The notes under the pieces were generated by a model. The model was not told the DNA's origin. It saw only the letters and a program-made list of their open reading frames with translations, and searched no databases. Positions 29,033 to 36,417 of a stretch of DNA of 64,000 nucleotides are shown here, one piece after another. The stretch is taken from the NCBI RefSeq assembly GCF_019061305.1, contig NZ_JAHQZT010000011.1:35202-99201 (forward strand), written 5' to 3'. The translations under genes were made by a program, and so were the position numbers. Within the stretch, counting starts at the first letter, position 1; each line of letters begins with the position of its first letter. Source of the stretch: Marinobacterium weihaiense (GTDB lineage: Bacteria > Pseudomonadota > Gammaproteobacteria > Pseudomonadales > Balneatricaceae).

Positions 29033-29219
29033 GAGTACGTCCCTGTGCGATGAGCGATAGAGCGGCGGTAGGGCGGCTGGCAAGGCCTGCCGGGAAAATA
29101 TTCTGTCCCGTTAAGATTAGTTCAGTTTTTATGCAGGTGCTAAATCGGAATTGTCACGCAGGTGTAGAGCGGGCACTGCCATGAACACAGGCCGAGTACC
29201 ATCGGCAAAGCAGGGAATT

Positions 29220-29246
29220 GCGGGCACCGAGGGAGAGAGTGCCCGC
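29220..29246 (-). terminator. Hairpin downstream of leuA
   Basis: GCGGGCAC (29220-29227) pairs with GTGCCCGC (29239-29246), 11 bases beyond the leuA stop. There is no clear U-run after it on the minus strand, so termination would be weak or the hairpin may protect the 3' end. Confidence 0.45.
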
Positions 29247-29257
29247 ACAGGAAGGGG

Positions 29258-30955
29258 TCAGGCGTTGGCGGTTGCAGCCGAGGTAGCGATGTGGGTGGCC
29301 TTGCCGGAGCGGTTCAGGCCTGAAACAACCGCCTTCAACGAGGCGCTGACAGTATCGGCATCGACAGCCATGCCGCTGACACGCTGGCCATCGACGTTGA
29401 GCTGCACGTAGGCCGCTGCAGCCACATCCGAACCTTCGCCCATGGCGTGTTCAGCGTAGTCCACCACATGGATGCTGCAGCCGGTGCGCACCTGCCAGGC
29501 ATCGATAAAGGCTGCCATGGCACCTTTGCCTTGGCCTTCGATGCAGACGCGTTCGCCATCAACATGAATGTCGGCCGACAGGGTCTCGGCATTGTCGCTG
29601 CGCTCGATGCGGTAGCCAGCCAGATCCACGGGGGTCTGATCCTGCACAAAGGTGTTGATCAGCAGATCATGGATGACCTGGCTGTCCAGCTCGCCGCCCT
29701 GCTGTTCGGACACTTTCTGCACCATCGGTGCCAGCTCCAGCTGCAGCCAGCGCGGGATGCTAATGCCAAAGTCGCGCTCCAGCAGGAAGGTCATGCCGCC
29801 CTTGCCGGACTGGCTGTTGACACGAATCACCGCCTGGTAATCACGGCCCAGGTCGGTCGGGTCGATGGGCAGGTAGGCCACCTGCCAGGGCTCGTCATCC
29901 TGCTGCTGCTTCAGTGATTTGCGAATGGCATCCTGATGGCTGCCGGAGAAGGCGGTGTAGACCAGTTCACCAATCCAGGGGTGGCGCGGGTGGATCGGCA
30001 GGCCGGTGCATTCGGTGCAGGTCTGGATGATCTCGTCCGGGTTGGACAGATCCAGCTGCGGATCAACGCCCTGGCTGTAGAGGTTGATTGCCAGGGTGAC
30101 GATATCCATGTTGCCGGTACGCTCGCCGTTGCCCAGCAAGGTGCCTTCGACACGGTCGGCACCGGCCATCAACGCCAGTTCGGCCGATGCTACGGCACCG
30201 CCACGGTCGTTGTGGGTATGTACCGAGATGATGGCGCTGTCACGGCGGCTCAAATGCTGGCAGAAGTATTCCACCTGATCGGCGAAGTGGCTTGCCGGAC
30301 CCACTTCAACCGTGGTCGGCAGGTTGAGGATACAGCGTTTTGCCGGCGTCGGCTGCCACACATCCATCACCGCTTCACAGACGTCAACGGCGTATTCCAC
30401 TTCGGTGCTGGTAAAACTCTCCGGCGAGTATTCGAAAGTCCAATCGGTTTCCGGGTACTGATCGGCATACTGCTTGACCCAGCCGGCCCCGCGGACGGCG
30501 ATTGCCTTGATCTCATCCTGGCTCATGCCGAAGACACGCTCGCGCTGGATACGAGAGGTGGAGTTGTACACGTGTACCACCGCCTGCTTGACGCCTTTCA
30601 GCGCCTCAAACGTTTTGGCGATCAGTTCTTCACGGGCCTGTACCAGCACCTGAATGCGCACATCATCGGGGATCTGGTTCTCTTCGATCAACCAGCGGGT
30701 AAAATCGTAATCCGGCTGACTGGCCGACGGGAAGCCAACTTCAATCTCCTTGATGCCGAGCTTGACCAGCAAGTGCCACAGGCGCTGTTTCTGGGCCACG
30801 TTCATCGGCTCCAGCAGGGCCTGGTTACCATCACGCAGGTCGACACTGGCCCAGATCGGGGCTTCGGTCACCTGACGATCGGGCCAGGTACGGGTAAAGC
30901 CGGTGACGGGTTCGACCGGCTGATATTTGCGATGGTTGAAGTTGGCGCTTGCCAT
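29258..30955 (-). CDS. leuA: 2-isopropylmalate synthase (long form)
   Basis: Catalyses the first committed step of leucine synthesis by condensing acetyl-CoA with 2-oxoisovalerate. The 565-residue length, N-terminal KYQPVEPV and catalytic SVDLRDGNQALLEPM fit the long LeuA class also found in pseudomonads and actinobacteria. The metal-binding HTH motif is in SVHTHNDRGG, and a C-terminal LeuA regulatory domain for leucine feedback covers roughly the last 130 residues. The ATG at 30955 has GGAGAG seven bases upstream; an ATG five codons earlier is less likely. It is divergent from an Lrp-type regulator gene. The intergenic region holds repeated dyads. Confidence 0.93.
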   Translation of the reverse strand: MASANFNHRKYQPVEPVTGFTRTWPDRQVTEAPIWASVDLRDGNQALLEPMNVAQKQRLWHLLVKLGIKEIEVGFPSASQPDYDFTRWLIEENQIPDDVRIQVLVQAREELIAKTFEALKGVKQAVVHVYNSTSRIQRERVFGMSQDEIKAIAVRGAGWVKQYADQYPETDWTFEYSPESFTSTEVEYAVDVCEAVMDVWQPTPAKRCILNLPTTVEVGPASHFADQVEYFCQHLSRRDSAIISVHTHNDRGGAVASAELALMAGADRVEGTLLGNGERTGNMDIVTLAINLYSQGVDPQLDLSNPDEIIQTCTECTGLPIHPRHPWIGELVYTAFSGSHQDAIRKSLKQQQDDEPWQVAYLPIDPTDLGRDYQAVIRVNSQSGKGGMTFLLERDFGISIPRWLQLELAPMVQKVSEQQGGELDSQVIHDLLINTFVQDQTPVDLAGYRIERSDNAETLSADIHVDGERVCIEGQGKGAMAAFIDAWQVRTGCSIHVVDYAEHAMGEGSDVAAAAYVQLNVDGQRVSGMAVDADTVSASLKAVVSGLNRSGKATHIATSAATANA

Positions 30956-30995
30956 GGTATTGCTCTCCATTGTTGTGGGGGGGACCGCTGAGTCG

Positions 30996-31042
30996 AACCC
31001 TGGGTAAGGGTTGTCACCGCCGTCAGTTGCCTGGGTAAGGCA
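30996..31042. repeat. Two dyad repeats in the leuA/lrp-like intergenic region
   Basis: The 11-mer CCTGGGTAAGG occurs at 30999-31009 and 31030-31040, exactly 31 bases apart. Each copy sits in its own inverted repeat with the same GGGTA loop: AACCCT/AGGGTT (30996-31001/31007-31012) and TGCCT/AGGCA (31028-31032/31038-31042). They could be DNA-binding sites on one helix face or tandem hairpins in the leuA leader. Confidence 0.55.
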
Positions 31043-31118
31043 GCCTGGCGTCTCCAGCGGGCCTTAACCTTTACGATGGGGATATGGTAAGACAAAGCCG
31101 CTGATGCATGATTGCTAA

Positions 31119-31180
31119 ATTGCCATTGATTTGGGTATTTTTGGCAATATAAATCACCTATTAATTTATTTGAGCAATAT
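31119..31180. promoter_or_regulatory. AT-rich dyad and direct repeat ahead of the Lrp-like gene
   Basis: ATTGCC (31119-31124) is inverted as GGCAAT (31143-31148). GCAATAT is directly repeated at 31144-31150 and 31174-31180, 30 bases apart. This AT-rich stretch lies immediately upstream of the Lrp-type start and is a plausible autoregulatory site. Confidence 0.4.
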
Positions 31181-31181
31181 T

Positions 31182-31670
31182 ATGCCGCAACAGAGTGAAA
31201 AGCCGACGTTGGATCGTTATGATCATGCCATTCTCGATATTCTGCAGCGTCAGGGGCGCATCAGTAACCAGGAGCTGGCCGATCGCATCGGCCTGTCGCC
31301 GTCACCCTGTCTGCGGCGGGTTAAGGCACTGGAGGAAAATGGCCTGATTACCGGTTATCGGGCATTGGTGGATGCCAAACGGCTGGGGCTGAACCTGATG
31401 GTGCTGCTGCACATCTCCATGGATCGCCATACCCCGGAGCGGTTCGAAAACTTTGAACGCGAGATTGCCAAGCTGCCGCAGGTGCTCGAATGTCTGATCA
31501 TTACCGGCCAGGATGCGGATTACCAGCTGCGCGTGCTGGTGGAAGACATGGATGCTTATCACGACTTGCTGTTGCACAAGATTACCCGCATTGCCGGCGT
31601 GACCGGGGTTCATTCCAGCTTTGTGCTGCGCCGGGTCATGGAGCGTGGCGTCGCCACGGACGCACGCTAG
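31182..31670 (+). CDS. Lrp/AsnC family transcriptional regulator
   Basis: A 162-residue feast/famine regulator. The N-terminal helix-turn-helix is RISNQELADRIGLSPSPCLRRV, and the C-terminal RAM (ACT-like) domain, about residues 70-150, binds amino acids and drives oligomerisation. The start at 31182 gives MPQQSEKPTLDRYD; a 17-codon extension upstream lacks support. The divergence from leuA suggests control of leucine synthesis or of a related amino-acid pathway, which is inference. Its 3' end is one base from the convergent LysR gene. Confidence 0.9.
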   Translation: MPQQSEKPTLDRYDHAILDILQRQGRISNQELADRIGLSPSPCLRRVKALEENGLITGYRALVDAKRLGLNLMVLLHISMDRHTPERFENFEREIAKLPQVLECLIITGQDADYQLRVLVEDMDAYHDLLLHKITRIAGVTGVHSSFVLRRVMERGVATDAR

Positions 31671-31671
31671 C

Positions 31672-32532
31672 CTACCAGGCCTGCAGGGGCTCGTGACGAA
31701 TCAACTGTGCCAACGGCTCACAGCCGGCACGATGGGGGCGGTAGCGCAGCTCGATATAGACCGGCGGCAGTTCGGGCAGGCCCAGGCGGGAGCCGATACT
31801 TTCCAGGCCTTCAGCCAGTGCGCCCTGAGTTCGCACGGTCACGCCCAGCTCGGCACGTACGGCCGCCATCAGGCTGGTAAAGCTGGTAGTGGAATACAGG
31901 GTACGCCAGCTGATATCGGTGGCATCCAGTGCCTGTAGCGTGGCTTCGCGAAACAGGCAGGGCACATTCAACAGTACCAGCGGCAGCGGTTGATTGCGTG
32001 ACCACTGATAGCCGCTGGCGCCAATCCAGACCAATGGCTCGTACCCTAGCAGTTCGCCCTTTATCTGGCTGCGATCACGACGCAGTATCAGCGCCAGGTC
32101 GTAAGCGTCGTTGTCATAGTCCTCACAGACACTGTTGCTGTAGTCGGTTTGCACATTCAGCCGTATGCCCGGGTTGTGGCGCTTGAAACGCGCCAGAATC
32201 GATGGCAACAGGCTCTCGGTCAGCGACAAAGAAACGCCGATACGCAACTCGCCCTCGGTACTTTGTTCGGTGATGGCGGCCAGCGCATCCTCCTGCAGGC
32301 TCAGCATCTGGCGGGCATAACCGAGCATGGTTTCGCCGGTTGGCGTCAGCACACGCTTGCGTCCTTCACTGCGAAACAAGGCCACGCCCAGCTCTTGCTC
32401 CAGGCGTCTCACCTGCTGGCTGATGGTGGATTGTGTTTTGTGCAGGCGCTCGGCAGCCCGAATGAAGCCGCCTTCATCCACAACGGTGGTAAAGGTACGC
32501 AGCAGTTCGGTACTCAGGTTGGGTTGAGTCAC
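31672..32532 (-). CDS. LysR family transcriptional regulator
   Basis: A 286-residue LysR-type regulator. The N-terminal winged helix is ELLRTFTTVVDEGGFIRAAERLHKTQSTISQQVRRLEQELG, shown here only as its family-typical block at residues 9-48, and the effector domain follows. A perfect 11-base inverted repeat lies just upstream of its start and is the likely autoregulatory site. A small plus-strand reading frame with a good ribosome site lies divergently about 100 bases away and may be a target. The effector is unknown. Confidence 0.9.
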   Translation of the reverse strand: MTQPNLSTELLRTFTTVVDEGGFIRAAERLHKTQSTISQQVRRLEQELGVALFRSEGRKRVLTPTGETMLGYARQMLSLQEDALAAITEQSTEGELRIGVSLSLTESLLPSILARFKRHNPGIRLNVQTDYSNSVCEDYDNDAYDLALILRRDRSQIKGELLGYEPLVWIGASGYQWSRNQPLPLVLLNVPCLFREATLQALDATDISWRTLYSTTSFTSLMAAVRAELGVTVRTQGALAEGLESIGSRLGLPELPPVYIELRYRPHRAGCEPLAQLIRHEPLQAW

Positions 32533-32546
32533 GGCGATTCCATCAC

Positions 32547-32583
32547 GAATAACGATTGGAATGATCAGAATTAATCGTTATTC
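32547..32583. promoter_or_regulatory. LysR operator candidate
   Basis: GAATAACGATT (32547-32557) and AATCGTTATTC (32573-32583) are perfect reverse complements separated by 15 bases. The dyad contains T-N11-A type spacing and lies between the LysR gene and the divergent small reading frame. Confidence 0.65.
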
Positions 32584-32636
32584 ATAATATAACTGCAGGG
32601 CTAGGCTGTCATCAGGTTAACGGAAAGGAGCTGATC

Positions 32637-32909
32637 ATGATTGCCAGTCTCAACAGCAGCGGGCGCAAGATCCGGCGTCATGCGGATGGCAGCTTGCACA
32701 TGGATCACTACCACCGGCGCTGTCGGGCGTTGCGCGCACTGGCGTTGAGGCGCCTGATGCAGCGTATCGTGCAGGGCCTGAGCGCCATCGTTAAAGCAGG
32801 ACCGCCCCGCCCAGAGCCGACAGCGGCACCAGCAGCCAGACCGGCACGCGCCAAACCTGTAGCGCACTCCATGCCAGCAGGACCCATGCGGCATCCAGTG
32901 GGGTCGTGA
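32637..32909 (+). CDS. Small arginine-rich protein, divergent from LysR (tentative)
   Basis: A 90-residue frame starting MIASLNSSGRKIRRHADG, with AAAGGAG seven to eight bases ahead of the ATG. The middle (HRRCRALRALALRRLMQRI) is an arginine-rich amphipathic helix reminiscent of short DUF1127-like proteins, which tend to be LysR-adjacent. The C-terminal 39 residues are proline/alanine-rich and lie antisense to the 3' end of chrA, overlapping it by 119 bases. That tail may merely reflect the antisense composition. The ribosome site and position after a strong operator support a real gene; the overlap counts against it. Confidence 0.45.
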   Translation: MIASLNSSGRKIRRHADGSLHMDHYHRRCRALRALALRRLMQRIVQGLSAIVKAGPPRPEPTAAPAARPARAKPVAHSMPAGPMRHPVGS

Positions 32910-33981
32910 CGGTGCCGGTCCACACCGGGGTATACAGCGCGGCCAGCAGCAATCCGACCACAGCGGCATTGATGCCGGTCAGTGCAGCCCGGGCCTGCGT
33001 GTTACGGCGCAGTGATTGCCAGAACGGCAGCGCACCCCCGACCAGCAGAAAGGAGGGCGCGAAAATGGCGAGCAGCGCCACTAGGCCGCCGCTCCAGCCG
33101 GGCAGTTGTTGCATGGCGGTGCCGAGGTAGGCGGCCAGCGTAAACAACGGACCGGGTACGGCCTGTGCGGCGCCATAACCGGCCAGGAACAGGTCTTCGC
33201 TGATGTGGCCCGGCAGCACGGTTTCCGCCTGCAGCAGCGGCAGCACTACATGACCACCGCCAAACACCAGTGAGCCGGACCGGTAAAACAGATCGATCAG
33301 CGACAGTGCCGGGTGTTGCCACATGCTGGCCAGCAGCGGCAGCCCCACCAGCAGCAATATGAACAGCGCCAGCAGGCCCACAGCCGTTAACCGGGATACC
33401 GGCAGTGACAGTGAGGCGTCGGTGGGGGCAGCGGTTCCCTTGAAGAGAACCAGCCCCGCGCCGGCGGCCAACAGCAGGATCAGCGGTTGCAGCCAGACAC
33501 TGGGTGCCAGCAGCATGGCGATGGCCGCCAGGCTCATCAGGGTCAGCGCGCGCCCGCCGCGACAGGTATGATGTCCCATCCCCCACAGAGCCTGGATGAC
33601 GACCGCGACCGCGACCAGTTTCAAGCCGTGAACCACACCTTCAGGCACCTGGGCGGCAGGGCTCATGACGCCGTAAGCGACCAGTATTAACGCCAGCGCG
33701 GATGGCAGCGTAAAACCGCACCAGGCCGCCAGGGCCCCTCGGAACCCTGCGCGCGACAGTCCCAGTGCCAGTCCGACCTGACTGCTGGCCGGCCCCGGCA
33801 GAAACTGGCACAGCGCGACCAGATCAGCATAGTGGTCCTCGCTCAGCCAGCGGCGCCGGTGGACGAACTCGTCACGGAAATAGCCCAGATGCGCCACCGG
33901 GCCGCCAAAGCTGGTCAGGCCCAGACGCAGAAAAATCAGCAGAATCGCGAGAAATGAACGGTCGTGTGAGGGATGAGACAT
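32791..33981 (-). CDS. chrA: Chromate efflux transporter ChrA
   Basis: An inner-membrane CHR-family transporter of 396 residues with about ten hydrophobic segments. It comprises two homologous CHR domains. The first half carries FGGPVAHLGYFRDEFV and the second carries FGGGHVVLPLLQ, the mirrored family signatures. Members export chromate driven by the membrane potential and give chromate resistance. No chrB-type regulator is visible nearby. It is downstream of wrbA on the same strand after about 100 bases containing a hairpin. Confidence 0.92.
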   Translation of the reverse strand: MSHPSHDRSFLAILLIFLRLGLTSFGGPVAHLGYFRDEFVHRRRWLSEDHYADLVALCQFLPGPASSQVGLALGLSRAGFRGALAAWCGFTLPSALALILVAYGVMSPAAQVPEGVVHGLKLVAVAVVIQALWGMGHHTCRGGRALTLMSLAAIAMLLAPSVWLQPLILLLAAGAGLVLFKGTAAPTDASLSLPVSRLTAVGLLALFILLLVGLPLLASMWQHPALSLIDLFYRSGSLVFGGGHVVLPLLQAETVLPGHISEDLFLAGYGAAQAVPGPLFTLAAYLGTAMQQLPGWSGGLVALLAIFAPSFLLVGGALPFWQSLRRNTQARAALTGINAAVVGLLLAALYTPVWTGTVTTPLDAAWVLLAWSALQVWRVPVWLLVPLSALGGAVLL

Positions 33982-34042
33982 GATTCGGGCAACAACTGCA
34001 AAAGCCCGAGAGTGTAACCGGTGATCGATTGCAGTTGTATGA

Positions 34043-34073
34043 CGCCAGGCCCCGACGCGTGCAAGGCCTGGCG
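34043..34073 (-). terminator. Hairpin downstream of wrbA
   Basis: CGCCAGGCC (34043-34051) pairs perfectly with GGCCTGGCG (34065-34073) between wrbA and chrA. It lacks a U-run, so it is a 3'-end hairpin with uncertain terminator strength. Confidence 0.45.
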
Positions 34074-34082
34074 GGGCCGGGC

Positions 34083-34682
34083 TCAGGTGCTGAGCTTGGC
34101 GGCAATGCGTGCCACATGGGCGCCCTGAAAGCGCGCCATGGTCAGTTCCTGTTCGGATGGCGTGCGTGATCCATCGGCGCCGGCAAGTGTGGCGGCGCCC
34201 AGTGGCGAACCGCCATGTGCGGCGCTGATGTCGGTCATCTCCGGCAGCGCATAGGGCATGCCGACCACTACCATGCCGTGGTGGAACAGGGTCGTGTGGA
34301 AGGACTGGACGGTGGTTTCATTGCCGCCCCCGGTGCCGGTACTGGTGAAGACGCTGCCGACCTTGCCGATCAGCGCGCCCTTGGCCCAGAGACCTCCGGT
34401 CTGATCCAGAAAGTTGCGCATCTGGCTGGCCATATTGCCGAAGCGGGTGGGTGTGCCGAAAATGATGGCGTCGTAGTCGGCCAGTTCAGCGGGCACTGCC
34501 AGTGGTGCGGCTTGATCCAGCTTCACCCCGGCATTGCGCGCCGTCTCTTCCGGCATCAGTTCGGGCACGCGCTTGATGACGACCTCGGTGCCGTCGACGT
34601 CGGCGGCGCCTTCTGCGATGGCCTCGGCCAGCGTTTCAATATGGCCATAGGATGAATAGTACAGTACCAGTAGTTTGCTCAT
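34083..34682 (-). CDS. wrbA: NAD(P)H:quinone oxidoreductase, WrbA type
   Basis: A 199-residue flavodoxin-fold FMN enzyme that reduces quinones by two electrons, avoiding semiquinone radicals. The FMN phosphate loop is [15 protein letters not shown]. The second FMN loop is [19 protein letters not shown], and [11 protein letters not shown] completes the site, all characteristic of WrbA. The glutathionyl-hydroquinone reductase-like gene sits just upstream on the same strand (16 bases), giving a quinone-handling pair. A second WrbA-like gene occurs at 44846-45451. Confidence 0.93.
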   Translation of the reverse strand: MSKLLVLYYSSYGHIETLAEAIAEGAADVDGTEVVIKRVPELMPEETARNAGVKLDQAAPLAVPAELADYDAIIFGTPTRFGNMASQMRNFLDQTGGLWAKGALIGKVGSVFTSTGTGGGNETTVQSFHTTLFHHGMVVVGMPYALPEMTDISAAHGGSPLGAATLAGADGSRTPSEQELTMARFQGAHVARIAAKLST

Positions 34683-34698
34683 CGGTTTCTCCTTGCGG

Positions 34699-35682
34699 TT
34701 ATTGACTCAAATGCTGACGTTCGTGGGGACTGGAGAGATCCAGTTCAGGCCCGGCCGGCACGATGCCGGTCGGGTTGATGGTGGCGTGACTACGGTAGTA
34801 GTGGCCCTTGATATGTGCCATGTCGACGGTCTCGGCAATACCGGGCCACTGGTACAGTTCGCGTACGTATCCCCAGAGGTGCGGATAGTCGACGATACGC
34901 CTGAGGTTGCACTTGAAATGACCGTGGTACACGGCATCGAAGCGAATCAGCGTGGTAAACAGGCGCCAGTCCGCCTCGGTCACCCGATCGCCCAGCAGAT
35001 AGCGCCGACGGCTCAAGCGCGTTTCCAGCGCGTCCAAGGCTTCGAACAGCGGATACACCGCCTGTTCATAGGCATCCTGGCGGGTGGCAAAGCCGGCCTT
35101 GTAAACACCGTTGTTGATGCGGTCGTAGATCTCGCCGTTCAGGGTATCGATCTCGCTGCGCAGCAGGGGCGGGTAGTAATCGCCCGCGCGGGCGCCGAGG
35201 GCGTCAAACGCCGAATTCAGCATGCGAAGGATGTCGGCGGATTCGTTGCTGACAATGGTTTGGCGCTCGCGGTCCCAGAGTACCGGCACCGTTACCCGAC
35301 CGCTGTAGTGCGGATCGGCCTTGAGGTATAGCTGATACAGGAATTCCAGTCCGTACAGGTCATCACCGGTGGCACCGGGCTCATCTGCAAAGCTCCAGCC
35401 GTTTTCACCCATGTAGCTGTTGACCACGGATACGCCGATCTGGCTGTCCAGTCCTTTCAGGCGGCGCATGATCAGAGTGCGGTGCGCCCAGGGGCAGGCC
35501 AGCGACACGTACAGGTGGTAGCGACCGGCTTCGGCCTTGAAGCCTCCTTCGCCGCTGGGTCCGGCATCGCCATCCGCCGTAATCCAGTTGCGAAACTGCG
35601 CGGTCGAGCGTTCAAAGCGCCCCTGAGTCGTCTTGGTGTCGTACCACTGGTCATGCCAGCGGCCATCAATCAACAGGCCCAT
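34699..35682 (-). CDS. Glutathionyl-hydroquinone reductase-like GST (YqjG/ECM4 type)
   Basis: A 327-residue member of the Xi class of glutathione transferases. The catalytic cysteine is in [13 protein letters not shown] near residue 60. The family-specific GENGWSF follows, and the C-terminal all-helical domain contains [19 protein letters not shown]. Such enzymes use glutathione to reduce glutathionyl-hydroquinones to hydroquinones. With wrbA 16 bases downstream and DoxX just upstream, this looks like a redox or quinone-stress operon. Confidence 0.92.
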   Translation of the reverse strand: MGLLIDGRWHDQWYDTKTTQGRFERSTAQFRNWITADGDAGPSGEGGFKAEAGRYHLYVSLACPWAHRTLIMRRLKGLDSQIGVSVVNSYMGENGWSFADEPGATGDDLYGLEFLYQLYLKADPHYSGRVTVPVLWDRERQTIVSNESADILRMLNSAFDALGARAGDYYPPLLRSEIDTLNGEIYDRINNGVYKAGFATRQDAYEQAVYPLFEALDALETRLSRRRYLLGDRVTEADWRLFTTLIRFDAVYHGHFKCNLRRIVDYPHLWGYVRELYQWPGIAETVDMAHIKGHYYRSHATINPTGIVPAGPELDLSSPHERQHLSQ

Positions 35683-35724
35683 GTTGTGCTCCTTGTATGC
35701 GTAAGTGGGGGGCTATGCCAGGGG

Positions 35725-36171
35725 TTATCCCTGGCGCGGGCTCAACAGTCGGTCCGCCGACAGGGCGCCGCCGCCGCTGAACATCAGTGAGGCAGAAATG
35801 GCCAGCAGGGCCAGGCCGAATTCATAGCCGTTATTGCTCATGAACAGGCCGTTATCGATATGCACGGCGAAAATGGCCACCAGCATGGCAAAAGCCAGTG
35901 CCGCCGCCGCTGGGCGAACCAGCAGGCCGACCAGCAGTGCCAGACCGCCGAAAAATTCGGCACTGCCCGCCAGCAGCGCCATCAGGTAACCGGGCTCGAG
36001 GCCGATGGATGCCATCCACTGCCCGGTGCCCTCCAGGCCATAGCCGCCAAAGGCGCCAAAGAGCTTTTGCGCACCGTGTGCAATGAAAATGATGCCGGCA
36101 GGGATGCGCAGCAGCAGGGGGGCGAAGCTGTCGGATGTTGTCATCAGGCGTGACAAAAGTGCATTTTTCAT
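35725..36171 (-). CDS. DoxX family membrane protein
   Basis: A 148-residue inner-membrane protein with four helices. The first carries LLRIPAGIIFIAHGAQKLFG, the typical DoxX opening block, and the end is GGALSADRLLSPRQG. The start at 36171 (MKNALLSRLM) has GGAG six bases upstream. The same frame stays open far upstream as antisense of topB, but that extension is not real. DoxX proteins form membrane complexes linked to redox stress, and the neighbours wrbA and the GST fit this. Confidence 0.9.
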   Translation of the reverse strand: MKNALLSRLMTTSDSFAPLLLRIPAGIIFIAHGAQKLFGAFGGYGLEGTGQWMASIGLEPGYLMALLAGSAEFFGGLALLVGLLVRPAAAALAFAMLVAIFAVHIDNGLFMSNNGYEFGLALLAISASLMFSGGGALSADRLLSPRQG

Positions 36172-36246
36172 AAGTATCTCCGGGCGCGATTCATCAGAAC
36201 CAAGTTGTTTTGTTGGGTTCACTATAGTCAGCCCCTGGTGGATGAA

Positions 36247-36265
36247 ACACGGCGTCAGGCCGTGT
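36247..36265. promoter_or_regulatory. Short inverted repeat between doxX-like and topB genes
   Basis: ACACGGC (36247-36253) pairs with GCCGTGT (36259-36265) around five bases in the divergent promoter region. No T-run follows, so it is a possible operator and not a terminator. Nothing else notable is seen in 36172-36417. Confidence 0.3.
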
Positions 36266-36417
36266 CGATTGATCAGGTTTTTAGATATGAAATGGTGGTC
36301 ATGATCGGAAGCAGATCTGTATTCGACAAAAAGCTGTTGATTCATACAGTATTTATCGACTTGCCGGGCCTGATCTCTTACCCTAACCCTTCCGTTCCAT
36401 AACCGTTTGACGTCACC

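Noticed and set aside
30868..31095. 75-codon minus-strand frame as a leucine leader peptide for leuA
   Set aside because: No run of leucine codons, no clear ribosome site, and it overlaps leuA out of frame; no classic attenuator was seen after it.
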